Notes: generated from the letters alone by a model not told the origin. A stretch of 64,000 nucleotides of DNA from Bacillus sp. EB106-08-02-XG196 (GCF_013396335.1 NZ_JABWSY010000003.1:248001-312000), one strand, 5' to 3'; numbered from the stretch's first letter, positions 1-9,694 are shown. Made by a program: numbers and translations.

Positions 1-2517
1 CTAGTGTTCACTACCTATCAGCAAGCTGCCCGGGAAGGAACGATCCCATTCACTTATCAAGAAGCAGTGAAGAAGTATATCGATGCCATGACGGAGGGTG
101 TTGTAAAGGTCATGTCCAAGATGGGGATTTCAACCGTGCAAAGCTACCGTGGTGCACAGATTTTTGAAGCAGTTGGAATCAGTTCAGATGTCATCGACAA
201 CTACTTTACTGGAACAGTTTCCCAGCTTGGTGGAATTGGTTTAGACACGATTGCTCAGGAAGCGAAGCTGCGTCATGGTGAAGCTTTTACTGAAACAACT
301 GACAAGACTTTAGAATCAGGCAGTAACTTTCAATGGAGACATGACGGGGAACACCATGCCTTTAATCCAGGAACCATCCATACTCTACAATGGGCTTGTC
401 GCAACGGTGATTATGAATTATTTAAGAAATACTCGGCACAAGCAAATGAGGAAAGACTTGGGTTTTTACGCAACTTATTCTCCTTTAATGGAAAACGTAC
501 AGCTATACCGATTGAAGAAGTAGAATCGGTTGATTCGATTGTCCGCCGCTTTAAAACGGGTGCGATGTCGTTTGGATCCATCAGTAAAGAAGCCCATGAA
601 ACATTAGCGATTGCCATGAACCGATTAGGCGGAAGAAGCAACTCAGGTGAAGGCGGGGAAGATTCAAGCCGCTCATGTTTAGATGAAAATGGTGACAACA
701 GAGGAAGTGCCATTAAACAAGTTGCATCAGGCCGTTTTGGTGTAAAGAGTCATTATCTTGTTAATGCCAAAGAGCTCCAAATTAAAATGGCACAAGGCGC
801 AAAGCCTGGTGAAGGCGGGCAGTTGATGGGTACAAAGGTATATCCGTGGGTTGCGGATGTTCGAGGGGCAACGCCGGGAGTCAGCTTAATTTCACCGCCG
901 CCGCACCATGATATTTACTCGATCGAGGATTTGGCGCAGCTGATTCATGATTTGAAAAATGCCAATCGTGAAGCCCGAATTAGCGTAAAGCTTGTTTCAA
1001 AAGGTGGTGTCGGAACCATTGCTGCTGGTGTAGCAAAAGCAGTAGCCGATGTGATTGTGATCAGTGGTTACGATGGTGGAACGGGTGCATCGCCAAAAAC
1101 GAGCATTCAGCACACTGGATTGCCTTGGGAGCTTGGGTTAGCAGAGGCACACCAAACACTTATGCTGAATGGATTACGTGACCGGGTTGTGCTGGAAACA
1201 GACGGGAAATTAATGACAGGTAAGGACGTTGTGATGGCAGCCTTGCTCGGAGCCGAGGAATATGGCTTTGCAACTGCACCGCTAGTAGTGCTTGGCTGTG
1301 TCATGATGCGTGTTTGTCATTTGGATACATGTCCGGTGGGAATTGCCACCCAAAACCCTGAGCTTCGCAGAAAATTCTCAGGTGAAGCTGATTATATTGT
1401 TAATTTTATGCGTTTTATTGCACAGGAAGTGCGTGAGCTTATGGCTGAGCTTGGATTTAGAAGTGTTGAGGAAATGGTTGGCCGCGTAGATGTGTTAACG
1501 GTAAGTGAGCGGGCAAAAACACATTGGAAGGCACAGCATTTAGATTTAACGTCGTTACTTTATAAGCCTGAAGGACACCGTACCTTCAAAACTCCACAAA
1601 ATCATAAAATTAACGAATCACTGGATATTAAACACATTCTTCCGGCCGTTCAACCAGCATTACAGCAGGGGACACCTGTAAATCTAAGTTTCCCGATTTC
1701 AAACATCAATCGTGTGGCAGGAACCATCGTTGGAAGTGAAATATCCAAACGCTATGGTGAAGAGGGCCTTCCGGAGGATACCATTACCTTACGATTTACG
1801 GGTTCTGCCGGACAAAGCTTTGGTGCCTTTGTACCAAAAGGAATGACGCTAGATCTTACCGGGGATGCGAACGATTATGTTGGTAAAGGCCTATCTGGCG
1901 GAAAAATTATCGTCAGAGCAGATGAGCAAACGAAGATAGCTTCTGGAGAAAACGTCATTGCTGGTAATGTGGCCTTTATCGGGGCAACAAGCGGTGAAGC
2001 TTATATTAACGGACGTGCAGGCGAACGTTTTGCGGTTCGGAATAGTGGCGTTAATGTGGTTGTTGAAGGAGTTGGCGACCATGGCTGTGAGTATATGACG
2101 GGCGGACGTGTTGTTATTTTAGGTGATGTTGGCAAAAACTTTGCAGCTGGTATGTCCGGAGGAATTGCCTACGTCTTAGCTGAAGACAAGGATACATTTA
2201 AACATTTATGTAATCAAGAACTGATTGAATTTGAATCGGTATCAACCGCTGCCGATCAGGATGAGCTAAAACAGTTAATCCAAAACCATTTCCATTACAC
2301 TCAAAGTGTAAAGGCTAGCTGTGTTCTTGAAAACTGGAAAAAGTGTGTGAGAAAATTTGTCAAAGTCATTCCGAAGGATTATAAACGGATGATTCATTTG
2401 ATTGAAGAGCAAAAATTAGCAGGACTAACGGAAGAAGAAGCAGTCATGAGTGCCTTTTTAGCGAACTCCTCTGCAAAACCAATAACACTTAAACAGCAGG
2501 AAGCTGCAAATCGCTAA
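1..2517 (+). CDS. gltB: Glutamate synthase large subunit (GltB), 5'-truncated by window edge
   Basis: This is the C-terminal part (838 codons) of the NADPH-dependent glutamate synthase large subunit. The enzyme transfers the glutamine amide to 2-oxoglutarate, giving two glutamates, and works in the cytoplasm with GltD. The full protein is usually about 1500 residues, so the glutaminase domain lies upstream of the window; the frame is open from base 1, and the GTG at 4 is not the real start. Visible parts are the FMN-binding synthase barrel ([20 protein letters not shown]), the cysteines of the 3Fe-4S cluster ([17 protein letters not shown], near window residues 430-445) and the C-terminal glycine-rich beta-helix domain ([31 protein letters not shown]). 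It ends 17 bases before gltD, so the two form an operon. Confidence 0.97.
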   Translation, partial: LVFTTYQQAAREGTIPFTYQEAVKKYIDAMTEGVVKVMSKMGISTVQSYRGAQIFEAVGISSDVIDNYFTGTVSQLGGIGLDTIAQEAKLRHGEAFTETTDKTLESGSNFQWRHDGEHHAFNPGTIHTLQWACRNGDYELFKKYSAQANEERLGFLRNLFSFNGKRTAIPIEEVESVDSIVRRFKTGAMSFGSISKEAHETLAIAMNRLGGRSNSGEGGEDSSRSCLDENGDNRGSAIKQVASGRFGVKSHYLVNAKELQIKMAQGAKPGEGGQLMGTKVYPWVADVRGATPGVSLISPPPHHDIYSIEDLAQLIHDLKNANREARISVKLVSKGGVGTIAAGVAKAVADVIVISGYDGGTGASPKTSIQHTGLPWELGLAEAHQTLMLNGLRDRVVLETDGKLMTGKDVVMAALLGAEEYGFATAPLVVLGCVMMRVCHLDTCPVGIATQNPELRRKFSGEADYIVNFMRFIAQEVRELMAELGFRSVEEMVGRVDVLTVSERAKTHWKAQHLDLTSLLYKPEGHRTFKTPQNHKINESLDIKHILPAVQPALQQGTPVNLSFPISNINRVAGTIVGSEISKRYGEEGLPEDTITLRFTGSAGQSFGAFVPKGMTLDLTGDANDYVGKGLSGGKIIVRADEQTKIASGENVIAGNVAFIGATSGEAYINGRAGERFAVRNSGVNVVVEGVGDHGCEYMTGGRVVILGDVGKNFAAGMSGGIAYVLAEDKDTFKHLCNQELIEFESVSTAADQDELKQLIQNHFHYTQSVKASCVLENWKKCVRKFVKVIPKDYKRMIHLIEEQKLAGLTEEEAVMSAFLANSSAKPITLKQQEAANR

Positions 2518-2534
2518 GAAAGGGGAGAGGAACA

Positions 2535-4001
2535 ATGGGGAAACCAACAGGGTTTATGGAATATTCCCGCGAAAAAGTGGGAGAAAGAAATCCGCTGACA
2601 CGACAAAACGATTGGAGCGAATATACGGTTCCTTTTTCTGATGAAAAGTTACGTATACAGGGGGCGCGGTGCATGGATTGCTCCATCCCCTTCTGCCATA
2701 CCGGAATGGAGATTCAAGGAGCAACATCAGGCTGTCCGATTCACAACCTAATCCCAGAGTGGAATGATTTAGTGTACCGCGGCCGTTGGAAAGAAGCACT
2801 CGACCGGCTGATGAAAACAAATAATTTCCCTGAGTTTACAGGCAGGGTTTGTCCGGCACCATGTGAAGGTTCATGTACGTTAGCTATTTCCGACCCAGCG
2901 GTTACAATTAAGAATATTGAACAAGCGATCATCGATAAAGGCTTTGAAAACGGATGGATTACTCCAAGGATTCCAAAGTCACGAACTGGAAAAAAAGTGG
3001 CGGTTATCGGTTCCGGCCCTGCTGGTTTGGCAGCAGCCGATCAGCTTAATCAGGCAGGCCATTCCGTAACGGTTTTTGAGCGTGCTGACCGTCCTGGTGG
3101 TTTGCTGATGTACGGCATTCCGAACATGAAGCTTGAGAAAGAAGTTGTAGAACGCCGGATTCGTTTATTGACACAGGAAGGCATTGACTTTGTTACCAAT
3201 ACAGAAGTGGGTAAAGATATCACTACCGCTGAACTTCAAGCACAGTACGATGCGGTCATCCTTTGTACAGGAGCCCAAAGGCAGCGGGATTTAGTGATTG
3301 AAGGCCGTGAAGCAAAGGGAATTCACTTTGCGATGGATTATTTAACTCTAGCAACAAAAAGCTTATTAGATTCGAACTTTGAGGATGGTCAATTTATTAA
3401 TGTAGAAGATAAAGACGTCATCGTTATCGGTGGCGGAGACACAGGTGCTGACTGTGTGGCCACAGCGCTTCGCCAAAAAGCCAAAAGTGTCGTTCAGTTC
3501 GGCAAGCATCCGCAATTACCTAGTGCACGTACTTCAGATAATTTATGGCCAGCATATCCGAACGTTTTTACCATGGATTATGCTTATAAGGAAGCAGAAA
3601 CCAAATTTGGGGAAGATCCTCGCCAATACTCGATTCAAACAAAGAAAATCGTTGCCGATGCGAAGGGGAATCTTAAGGAGCTTCACACCATCCAAATGGA
3701 GAAGCTAAAAGATGAAGAAGGTCGGTATTATTTTAAAGAAATCCCAGGAACTGAAAAAGTATGGCCAGCTCAGTTTGTGTTTATCGCAATCGGCTTTGAA
3801 GGTACTGAACAGCCATTGTTAGGACAATTCGGTGTGAAAGCAGTCAACCAAAAGGTTGCTGCCAAGTACGGTGAGTTCAAAACCAACGTTGAAGGAGTGT
3901 TCGCTGCAGGCGATGCCAGGAGAGGTCAGAGCCTCATCGTTTGGGCGATCAACGAAGGCAGGGAAGTTGCACGGGAAGTTCATAACTATTTGATGGGATA
4001 G
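2535..4001 (+). CDS. gltD: Glutamate synthase small subunit (GltD)
   Basis: This 488-residue flavoprotein feeds electrons from NADPH to the large subunit GltB. The N-terminal half has the cysteine groups that hold two 4Fe-4S clusters (CMDCSIPFCHTG near residues 47-58, then CPAPCEGSC near 108-116). Two dinucleotide-binding folds follow: FAD (VIGSGPAGLAAA, about 157-168) and NADPH (VIGGGDTGADCV, about 297-308). Length and order match bacterial GltD. The start is the ATG at 2535 behind AGGGGAGAGG. It is the last gene of gltBD and is followed by a terminator at 4015-4047. The ammonium it helps assimilate could include that released by the neighbouring taurine genes, but that link is inferred from position only. 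Confidence 0.97.
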   Translation: MGKPTGFMEYSREKVGERNPLTRQNDWSEYTVPFSDEKLRIQGARCMDCSIPFCHTGMEIQGATSGCPIHNLIPEWNDLVYRGRWKEALDRLMKTNNFPEFTGRVCPAPCEGSCTLAISDPAVTIKNIEQAIIDKGFENGWITPRIPKSRTGKKVAVIGSGPAGLAAADQLNQAGHSVTVFERADRPGGLLMYGIPNMKLEKEVVERRIRLLTQEGIDFVTNTEVGKDITTAELQAQYDAVILCTGAQRQRDLVIEGREAKGIHFAMDYLTLATKSLLDSNFEDGQFINVEDKDVIVIGGGDTGADCVATALRQKAKSVVQFGKHPQLPSARTSDNLWPAYPNVFTMDYAYKEAETKFGEDPRQYSIQTKKIVADAKGNLKELHTIQMEKLKDEEGRYYFKEIPGTEKVWPAQFVFIAIGFEGTEQPLLGQFGVKAVNQKVAAKYGEFKTNVEGVFAAGDARRGQSLIVWAINEGREVAREVHNYLMG

Positions 4002-4014
4002 CAAAACAAGACGG

Positions 4015-4047
4015 ATTCTCCTGGCCAAAAAAGGTCAGGAGAATTTT
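4015..4047 (+). terminator. Rho-independent terminator of gltBD
   Basis: Two 12-base arms (ATTCTCCTGGCC and GGTCAGGAGAAT) pair with one G-U wobble around an A6 loop and run into TTTT. The core TTCTCCTGGCC recurs in hairpins at 15111 and 15865. The adjoining base 4048 is where similarity to the end of jetC begins. Confidence 0.85.
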
Positions 4048-4131
4048 GCGCAAAAAAGAAAAGAAATAGTTTCAGACACCATTGTGCCAGCATTTTGAAT
4101 TTATCAGGGAACAGAAGCAGCTCAGGTTTGA
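4048..4131 (+). pseudogene. Fossil 3' end of a jetC-like Wadjet ATPase gene
   Basis: Read in frame from 4048, this stretch translates as AQKRKEIVSDTIVPAF, a stop (TGA at 4096), then IYQGTEAAQV and a final stop at 4129. The intact jetC in this window ends REKGKEIVSDTIVPAF-R-IYQGEEVTQ (23685-23762). The alignment is gapless over 26 codons with 19 identical residues, yet many third codon positions differ (GTG/GTT, CCA/CCC, CAG/CAA, GGA/GGC). It is therefore the tail of a separately diverged homologue, not a recent copy. The in-frame TGA stands where intact jetC has an arginine codon. Nothing of the rest of the gene is present: similarity stops at the gltD terminator. A terminator follows at 4152-4188, at about the same distance as the terminator after intact jetC. 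I infer that a second Wadjet operon once ended here and was deleted. Confidence 0.8.
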
Positions 4132-4151
4132 TAAATAATGATAAAGTTTGC

Positions 4152-4188
4152 AAATTCCTCGCAGTCTCTATCGAAAGTGAGGAATTTT
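4152..4188 (+). terminator. Terminator left behind after the jetC fossil
   Basis: AAATTCCTC (4152-4160) pairs perfectly with GAGGAATTT (4179-4187), extended by C-G and G-U, and runs into T. It lies about 20 bases after the fossil stop codon, matching the layout behind the intact jetC. It has no other gene to serve and now insulates the GntR gene. Confidence 0.7.
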
Positions 4189-4326
4189 GTACTAAAGCCC
4201 AAGGGGGAACTTGTTAAATATGAGAATATAAAAAAAACAATTTACTTTGTGACCAATCCAGCATAACATTAAGTTAATAGTCTGTTTACAACTCATATAA
4301 AGAATATAAGAATGGAAGGAGTTAAA

Positions 4327-5055
4327 TTGAAAATGGAACTAGATCCTAAAAACCCGATCCCACTTCATATTCAATTGAAAATTGAACTTGAAAAACATAT
4401 AAAGGAAGGACATTATCAAGAAAAGATTCCTAGTGAAAGAGAACTAATGGATGCATATAAAGTAAGCAGAAGTACGGTAAGAGAAGCGGTTTCTCATTTA
4501 GTCAATGATGGAATTCTTGAGAAAATTCATGGAAAAGGTACTTTTATTTCCGTTAAACCAATACAGGATTGGTTAGGAAGTTTAAGCAGCACAACAGAAA
4601 TCATTAATAGAATGGGTATGAAGCCTGATGCCAGGTTAGTTACGCATGGGGTTGTCAATCCGCCAAGTGAAGTTCAAAAATTAACCGGCTTTGAAGAGGC
4701 TTATTATATTAAACGAGTTCGTTATGCAAATCAGATCCCTATCGCTATTGAAATTCAATATTACCCTGTTGAAATTGGCAAGCGGCTTGCTCAGCATGAT
4801 ATTCAAAAAGGGACCTTATTTGATTTGCTGGAACAAAATCTCAATATAAAACTTTCGGAGGCTGAACAGATTATAACCAGCAGTCAACTTTCAAAGGAGG
4901 ATGCTGATTTATTAGGTGTTGAGGAGTCCCAGCACGTATTGCTGACTGAAAGACTATTAACCGATGAACAAGGAGATTTAGTTGAATACTACCTAGCATT
5001 TTTTCGTTCAGATATGTATTCTTTTCGCATCAAATTGAGTAGAAAGAATAGCTAG
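4327..5055 (+). CDS. GntR/HutC-family transcriptional regulator
   Basis: A 242-residue repressor-type protein. The N-terminus has a GntR winged helix (PIPLHIQLKIELEKHIKEG, then IPSERELMDAYKVSRSTVREAV, about residues 10-55). The rest is a UTRA ligand-binding domain (about 85-235) with the family feature YYIKRVRYANQIPIAIEIQYYP. I place the start at TTG 4327 because AAGGAG at 4316-4321 lies just before it; ATG 4333 and ATG 4312 are in frame and possible, but 4312 lies upstream of that ribosome binding site. It faces the ald-tpa-xsc operon 210 bases downstream on the same strand and is its most likely local regulator. The ligand, perhaps taurine, sulfoacetaldehyde or another amine, cannot be read from the sequence. 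Confidence 0.88.
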   Translation: MKMELDPKNPIPLHIQLKIELEKHIKEGHYQEKIPSERELMDAYKVSRSTVREAVSHLVNDGILEKIHGKGTFISVKPIQDWLGSLSSTTEIINRMGMKPDARLVTHGVVNPPSEVQKLTGFEEAYYIKRVRYANQIPIAIEIQYYPVEIGKRLAQHDIQKGTLFDLLEQNLNIKLSEAEQIITSSQLSKEDADLLGVEESQHVLLTERLLTDEQGDLVEYYLAFFRSDMYSFRIKLSRKNS

Positions 5056-5123
5056 AGTAATACTTATGAATTATATAAATAAAAACTATTATGATTTTTA
5101 ATAAAATTATTTTATTGAATATA

Positions 5124-5152
5124 TTGAAAATTATAAATATGTGTGTTTTAAT
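5124..5152 (+). promoter_or_regulatory. Sigma-A promoter of ald-tpa-xsc
   Basis: TTGAAA (5124-5129) and TTTAAT (5147-5152) are separated by 17 bases, each one base from consensus. Transcription would begin near 5159, just ahead of the folded leader at 5165-5234. Confidence 0.6.
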
Positions 5153-5164
5153 CGGAATAAGAGA

Positions 5165-5234
5165 TTTTTATCCTCCAACTGGTACGGACGTCGCGACGTT
5201 GTGATTAGTAAAGATCTAATCCCAAGGATGAAAA
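5165..5234 (+). promoter_or_regulatory. Structured 5' leader or operator region upstream of ald
   Basis: An outer 10-bp helix (TTTTTATCCT 5165-5174 with AGGATGAAAA 5225-5234, one G-U pair) encloses two further inverted repeats. One is CAAC/GTTG (5176-5179, 5198-5201), overlapping the perfect palindrome ACGTCGCGACGT (5188-5199). The other is GATTAG/CTAATC (5203-5208, 5216-5221). Together they form a compact three-way junction in the RNA, ending about 30 bases before the ald start. I do not recognise it as any riboswitch class I know. The alternative is DNA-level: GATTAG-N7-CTAATC is also a plausible site for the adjacent GntR protein. Confidence 0.5.
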
Positions 5235-5265
5235 ACTTTATAATTAAAAGATTGGATGTGAACGT

Positions 5266-6402
5266 ATGAAAATTGGTGTACCAAAGGAAATAAAAAATAA
5301 TGAAAATCGTGTTTCCATGGTTCCTGCCAGCGTGGCTGCTTATGTTTCATCTGGCCACAGTGTTTTTATTGAAAAAGACGCAGGTATTGGAAGCGGGATT
5401 ACAAATGAAGAATATGAAAAGGCGGGAGCAACGATTGTCCTAACTCCCCAAGAAGCATGGGCTGCAGATATGGTGGTAAAGGTAAAGGAACCCCAAACAG
5501 AGGAATTTAAGTATTTCCGTAAAGGACTAATCTTGTTTACGTATCTCCACCTAGCAGCTGAACCTGAGTTAACAAAGGTTTTATTAGAAAAAGAGGTGGT
5601 TTCAATTGCTTATGAAACCATTCAGCTAGAAAATGGCTCACTTCCTCTCCTAACTCCAATGAGCGAAGTCGCAGGTAGAATGTCTGTTCAATTAGGAGCC
5701 CAAATCCTAGAAAGAATTAATGGCGGTAAAGGTCTTTTACTGGGAGGAGTTCCTGGCGTCAAACCAGCTAAAGTGGTCATTATCGGCGGCGGGGTTGTAG
5801 GAACGAATGCAGCAAAAATGGCGATAGGTCTTGGGGCAGAAGTTTCAATTTTGGATGTCAATCCTGAGCGTCTTCGCCAATTAGATGATTTATTCTCTGG
5901 CAGAGTAAAAACGATTATGTCCAACAGCTATAATATTGCTCAAGAAGTAAAATCTGCCGACCTATTAATAGGTGCTGTTCTTATCCCAGGTGCAAAGGCA
6001 CCACAGCTTGTGACCGAAGAAATGGTAAAACAAATGGAAGACCGATCCGTTATTATCGATGTTGCAATCGACCAAGGGGGATCGATTGAAACCATTGATC
6101 ATACAACCTCTCATGATGCGCCTACATTTATGAAACACGGTGTCTTGCATTACGCTGTTCCTAATATCCCAGGTGCAGTATCAAGAACCTCCACCTATGC
6201 GCTCTCAAATGTCACCTTACAATATGGACTGCAAATTGCGAATAAAGGAATAGAGCATACTGCTTTATTCAATACAGCACTAGCAAAGGGCTTTAACACT
6301 ATTGAAGGAAAAGTCACTCATCCTGCTGTCGCTTCTACGTATAACTTACCTTTCACACCAATAAAAGATGTATTTCACAAGAACTTACAGACAACTAAAT
6401 AA
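5266..6402 (+). CDS. ald: Alanine dehydrogenase
   Basis: A 378-residue cytoplasmic enzyme that oxidises L-alanine to pyruvate and ammonium with NAD+. Family marks are the N-terminal [20 protein letters not shown], the catalytic lysine region VVKVKEP (about residues 71-77), YLHLAAEP with the catalytic histidine (about 94-101) and the NAD-binding [16 protein letters not shown] (about 171-186). Length equals that of Bacillus Ald. It is first in an operon with tpa (18 bases to the tpa ATG) and xsc. In this setting it regenerates the pyruvate consumed by Tpa and releases the taurine nitrogen as ammonium. Start ATG 5266 has only a weak ribosome binding site (GGATG), which fits control through the leader. 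Confidence 0.95.
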   Translation: MKIGVPKEIKNNENRVSMVPASVAAYVSSGHSVFIEKDAGIGSGITNEEYEKAGATIVLTPQEAWAADMVVKVKEPQTEEFKYFRKGLILFTYLHLAAEPELTKVLLEKEVVSIAYETIQLENGSLPLLTPMSEVAGRMSVQLGAQILERINGGKGLLLGGVPGVKPAKVVIIGGGVVGTNAAKMAIGLGAEVSILDVNPERLRQLDDLFSGRVKTIMSNSYNIAQEVKSADLLIGAVLIPGAKAPQLVTEEMVKQMEDRSVIIDVAIDQGGSIETIDHTTSHDAPTFMKHGVLHYAVPNIPGAVSRTSTYALSNVTLQYGLQIANKGIEHTALFNTALAKGFNTIEGKVTHPAVASTYNLPFTPIKDVFHKNLQTTK

Positions 6403-6420
6403 TAAAGGAGGCATTTGTCG

Positions 6421-7782
6421 ATGAACAAAACAGACATTCTGGATCATGAAAAGTTGGTAAACCAGGATAATGAGCATTTATGGCATGCGATGAGCCGCCA
6501 TGTTGAAGGCGGGAAGCCAATGATTGCGGAATCAGGTGAAGGAGCCTGGTTTACAGACCTTAACGGAAATCGTTATATGGACGGGGTCTCAGGACTCTGG
6601 TGTTTAAACTTAGGACATGGCCGTAAAGAAATTGTCGATGCGGCAGCCGAACAAATGATGAAGCTTTCCTATTTTCCGCTTACACTCAGTCATACACCAG
6701 CAATTGAACTCTCTGCAAAAATTAGCGAACTTCTAGGGGATTCCTACAAAACGTTCTTTTCAAATAGCGGTTCGGAAGCAAATGAAACCGCATTCAAAAT
6801 TGCCCGCCAATATCATAATCAAAACGGAAATCCGAGTAAGTATAAGTTTATTTCCAGATATCGTGCCTATCATGGCTCTACGTTAGGAGCCTTAAGTGCG
6901 ACTGCACAAGCAAATCGCCGGGTGAAGTACGATCCGGGGGTACCAGGTTTCCTTCATGTACCGCCGCCCTATAGCTATCGAAGTCCATTTGGGGATGAAG
7001 TGAAGGATGTGGATAAAGTAGCTGCTGATATGATCGACCAAATGATTACTTGGGAAGGTGCGGAAACAGTAGCAGGCGTTATCATGGAACCATTTATTTC
7101 TGGGGGTGGAGTGATTATCCCTTCTCCTAAATACCTGCAGCGTGTAGCAGAAATATGTAAAAAACATGATGTTCTACTCATAATGGATGAGGTGGTATCC
7201 GGATTTGGCCGAACGGGGAAAATGTTTGGTTTTATGCATTCAGATGGAGTTCAACCCGACATTGTTACCATGGCAAAAGGTTTAACAAGTGGCTATTTAC
7301 CACTTGGTGCTACAGCAGTTAAATCTCATATCTTTGAGAAATTTAAGGACAAAGGTGCTGATAATCACTTGCGCCACGTCTCTACCTACGGCGGACACCC
7401 AGCCAGCTGTGCCGTAGGGTTGAAAAATATTGAAATCATCGAACGCGAAAATATTGTTGAGAGAGTCGCAGATTTAGGTGATAAGATTTTAGGCAGATTA
7501 AAAGATTTGAATGACCATCCACATGTTGGTGAGATACGTCATTCCGGATTTTTATATGGAATTGAAGTGGTAACAGATAAACAGTCAAAAGAACCTGCTT
7601 CTGACGAATTAATGACAAAAATTATTGGAAAGTGTAAAGAAAAAGGCTTAATTATTGGCCGTAATGGGGATACAGTACCAGGATTTAATAATGTCATCAT
7701 TGTTGCACCACCGCTTTCATCAACTGAAGATGACCTAAATTTCCTAGTCGAAACAGTAAAATATGCTTTCAATCAAATTTAA
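6421..7782 (+). CDS. tpa: Taurine--pyruvate aminotransferase
   Basis: A 453-residue class-III, PLP-dependent aminotransferase. It is predicted to convert taurine plus pyruvate to sulfoacetaldehyde plus L-alanine. The cofactor-binding features are FSNSGSEANETAFKIAR (about residues 117-133), the Asp in LLIMDEVVSGFGRTG (about 254-268) and the PLP lysine in TMAKGLTSGYLPLGA (about 284-298). Class III alone would allow other omega-amino acids, but the gene lies between ald and xsc, the arrangement expected for taurine breakdown, and its length fits known Tpa proteins. The start is ATG 6421 behind AAAGGAGG (spacing 9); a TTG two codons upstream is in frame but less well placed. Confidence 0.9.
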   Translation: MNKTDILDHEKLVNQDNEHLWHAMSRHVEGGKPMIAESGEGAWFTDLNGNRYMDGVSGLWCLNLGHGRKEIVDAAAEQMMKLSYFPLTLSHTPAIELSAKISELLGDSYKTFFSNSGSEANETAFKIARQYHNQNGNPSKYKFISRYRAYHGSTLGALSATAQANRRVKYDPGVPGFLHVPPPYSYRSPFGDEVKDVDKVAADMIDQMITWEGAETVAGVIMEPFISGGGVIIPSPKYLQRVAEICKKHDVLLIMDEVVSGFGRTGKMFGFMHSDGVQPDIVTMAKGLTSGYLPLGATAVKSHIFEKFKDKGADNHLRHVSTYGGHPASCAVGLKNIEIIERENIVERVADLGDKILGRLKDLNDHPHVGEIRHSGFLYGIEVVTDKQSKEPASDELMTKIIGKCKEKGLIIGRNGDTVPGFNNVIIVAPPLSSTEDDLNFLVETVKYAFNQI

Positions 7783-7803
7783 TTAGAAAAGGTTGTGTTC
7801 ATA

Positions 7804-9573
7804 ATGGCAAAAGTAGAAAAGGATTTACAAGCAATGAAAACAAAAAAAATAAAAATGACTCCTAGCGAAGCGATTGTTGAAACGTTATTAGCGGAAGGTA
7901 TTGACCAAATGTATGGGATTTTAGGCTCAGCTTTTATGGATATGCTTGATCTACTCCCAGCTGCCGAAATTAAATTTATTCCAGTCCGCCATGAACAAAG
8001 TGCTGCCCATATGGCCGATGCTTTTACAAGAATAACAGGAAAAGCAGGGGTTGTTATTGGTCAAAATGGACCAGGGATCACCAATATGGTCACATCTGTT
8101 GCAGCAGCCACCCATGCCCATACACCAATGGTTATTATTTCACCATCCGCAGGAACAAGAACAGTTGGCTGGGATGGATTCCAGGAATGTGATCAAGTTT
8201 CTGTTTTCGATAAGATCACAAAAGCCGTTGTCCGCGTTCCACATCCAAGCCGTGTTGCGGACTGCTTAAGGACTGCATTCCGCTTAGCATATGCGGAAAG
8301 AGGCCCAGTTCTTTATGATATTCCAAGGGATTATTTTTATGGAGAAGTAGAGGACTATATTTTACAGCCTTATCAATATCGGGTAGAGAAGAAAGGCTTT
8401 GGTGATTCAAGGGCGATTGATGAAGCAGTTAAAATTCTCCAAAATGCAAAAAATCCAGTGATTATCTCTGGAAGAGGGGCTGTCGATGCCGATGCAGTCC
8501 CAGTTGTCCAAGAACTAGCGGAGTATTTATCAGCGCCTGTTGCTGTTTCTTATATGCACAATGATGCCTTTCCATGTAATCATGAGCTTGCCGTAGGGCC
8601 AATTGGTTATATGGGATCAAAGGCTGCGATGAATACATTGAAAGATGCTGATGTCATTCTAGCGGTTGGAACAAGATTATCCGTATTTGGTACGCTTCCT
8701 TGTTATGATATTGACTATTTCCCTAAAGAAGCTAAAATCATTCAAATCGACATCAATCATCGTAATATCGCAAGAACTCACCCTGTAGAAGTGGGAATCT
8801 TAGGGGATGCCTTCGATGCGAGCAATGAAATTTTGACTCGCTTAAAGGTAAAAGTGCCATATCTTCCACGAAATGAACAACGGGTTCAAAAAGTCGCAGC
8901 TGAAAGGAAAAACTGGGAACAAGAGCTTGTTGATTTAGCGATGGTGGAAGGTAAACCGATGAATCCGCGGCGCGCCTTACTGGAAATTTCACGTGTACTG
9001 CCTGAAGACGCGATTGTTTCATCCGATATTGGAAACACGTCTTCTACTTCCAATTCCTATTTGAAATTTACTCAGCCGCGAAAGCATTTAGCCGCTTTAA
9101 CATTTGGTAACTGTGGATTTGCTTACCCAGCAGCTATTGGCGCAAGGCTGGCTGCCCCTGATTGCCCAGCAGTTGCGATTGTCGGTGATGGTGCATGGGG
9201 AATGAGCTTGCATGAAGTGAGTACAGCCGTTGAACAAAAGCTCCCAATCATTGCGTGTGTCTTTAATAATGGAGCATGGTGTGCAGAGAAAAAGAACCAA
9301 GTAGATTTCTATAATAATAGATTTGTAGGTGCTGATATCGAAGGGCCGAATTTTGCAGAAGTAGCAAAGAGCATGGGAGCCAACGGGGTGCGCGTTGATA
9401 ATCCTGAAGCACTGAGAGAGGCTTTGCAAACAGCATTAAAATCCGATAAACCAACAGTCATTGATATCCAGGTAGATGGAACGCAGCTGGCACCGCCGTT
9501 TAGAAAGGATGCCTTACAATTACCAACAAGATTATTACCAAAATATGCTCACTTAGATCATCGTAATTGGTAA
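7804..9573 (+). CDS. xsc: Sulfoacetaldehyde acetyltransferase
   Basis: A 589-residue thiamine-diphosphate enzyme that splits sulfoacetaldehyde with phosphate into acetyl phosphate and sulfite. The three-domain TPP fold is clear. The N-terminal Pyr domain has the catalytic glutamate region [20 protein letters not shown] (about 60-80), the middle domain spans about 200-340, and the C-terminal PP domain has the TPP/Mg motif [23 protein letters not shown] (about 460-482). The Xsc-type sequence GQNGPGITN and [17 protein letters not shown] separates it from acetolactate synthases. The start is ATG 7804 behind AAAAGG; ATG 7834 ([13 protein letters not shown]) is also possible. It is last in ald-tpa-xsc, followed by a strong terminator. 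No phosphotransacetylase lies here; the housekeeping enzyme would have to take the acetyl phosphate. Confidence 0.95.
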   Translation: MAKVEKDLQAMKTKKIKMTPSEAIVETLLAEGIDQMYGILGSAFMDMLDLLPAAEIKFIPVRHEQSAAHMADAFTRITGKAGVVIGQNGPGITNMVTSVAAATHAHTPMVIISPSAGTRTVGWDGFQECDQVSVFDKITKAVVRVPHPSRVADCLRTAFRLAYAERGPVLYDIPRDYFYGEVEDYILQPYQYRVEKKGFGDSRAIDEAVKILQNAKNPVIISGRGAVDADAVPVVQELAEYLSAPVAVSYMHNDAFPCNHELAVGPIGYMGSKAAMNTLKDADVILAVGTRLSVFGTLPCYDIDYFPKEAKIIQIDINHRNIARTHPVEVGILGDAFDASNEILTRLKVKVPYLPRNEQRVQKVAAERKNWEQELVDLAMVEGKPMNPRRALLEISRVLPEDAIVSSDIGNTSSTSNSYLKFTQPRKHLAALTFGNCGFAYPAAIGARLAAPDCPAVAIVGDGAWGMSLHEVSTAVEQKLPIIACVFNNGAWCAEKKNQVDFYNNRFVGADIEGPNFAEVAKSMGANGVRVDNPEALREALQTALKSDKPTVIDIQVDGTQLAPPFRKDALQLPTRLLPKYAHLDHRNW

Positions 9574-9584
9574 GAACAGACAAA

Positions 9585-9621
9585 AGGAGTTTAGTAGATC
9601 AATACTAGACTCCTGCTTTTT
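9585..9621 (+). terminator. Terminator after xsc
   Basis: AGGAGTTTAGTA (9585-9596) pairs with TACTAGACTCCT (9603-9614) across a 6-base loop with one wobble pair, followed by GCTTTTT. I found no clear promoter between here and the permease, so partial read-through may feed the next genes. Confidence 0.85.
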
Positions 9622-9641
9622 GTAAATAGGAGGAGTAGGGG

Positions 9642-9680
9642 ATGAAAGTAGATCATTTATATAAAATTATGTATCGATAA
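9642..9680 (+). CDS. 12-residue upstream peptide (MKVDHLYKIMYR)
   Basis: A very short frame of 12 codons plus stop behind an excellent ribosome binding site (AGGAGGAGTAGGGG directly before the ATG). It ends 14 bases before the permease start and shares no frame with it. Its position between the xsc terminator and the permease suggests a leader peptide or translational coupler. I know no family for it. The alternative is that the AGGAGG is a chance purine run, but its quality exceeds that of the permease site. Confidence 0.45.
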   Translation: MKVDHLYKIMYR

Positions 9681-9694
9681 AAGGGGGCATGTAT

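Noticed and set aside
1107-1304. Antisense open frames inside gltB, jetC, phoD, uxaA, tctA and the CitMHS gene
   Set aside because: They lie wholly within strongly conserved genes on the other strand, lack ribosome sites and show no family features. They are shadows of codon bias.
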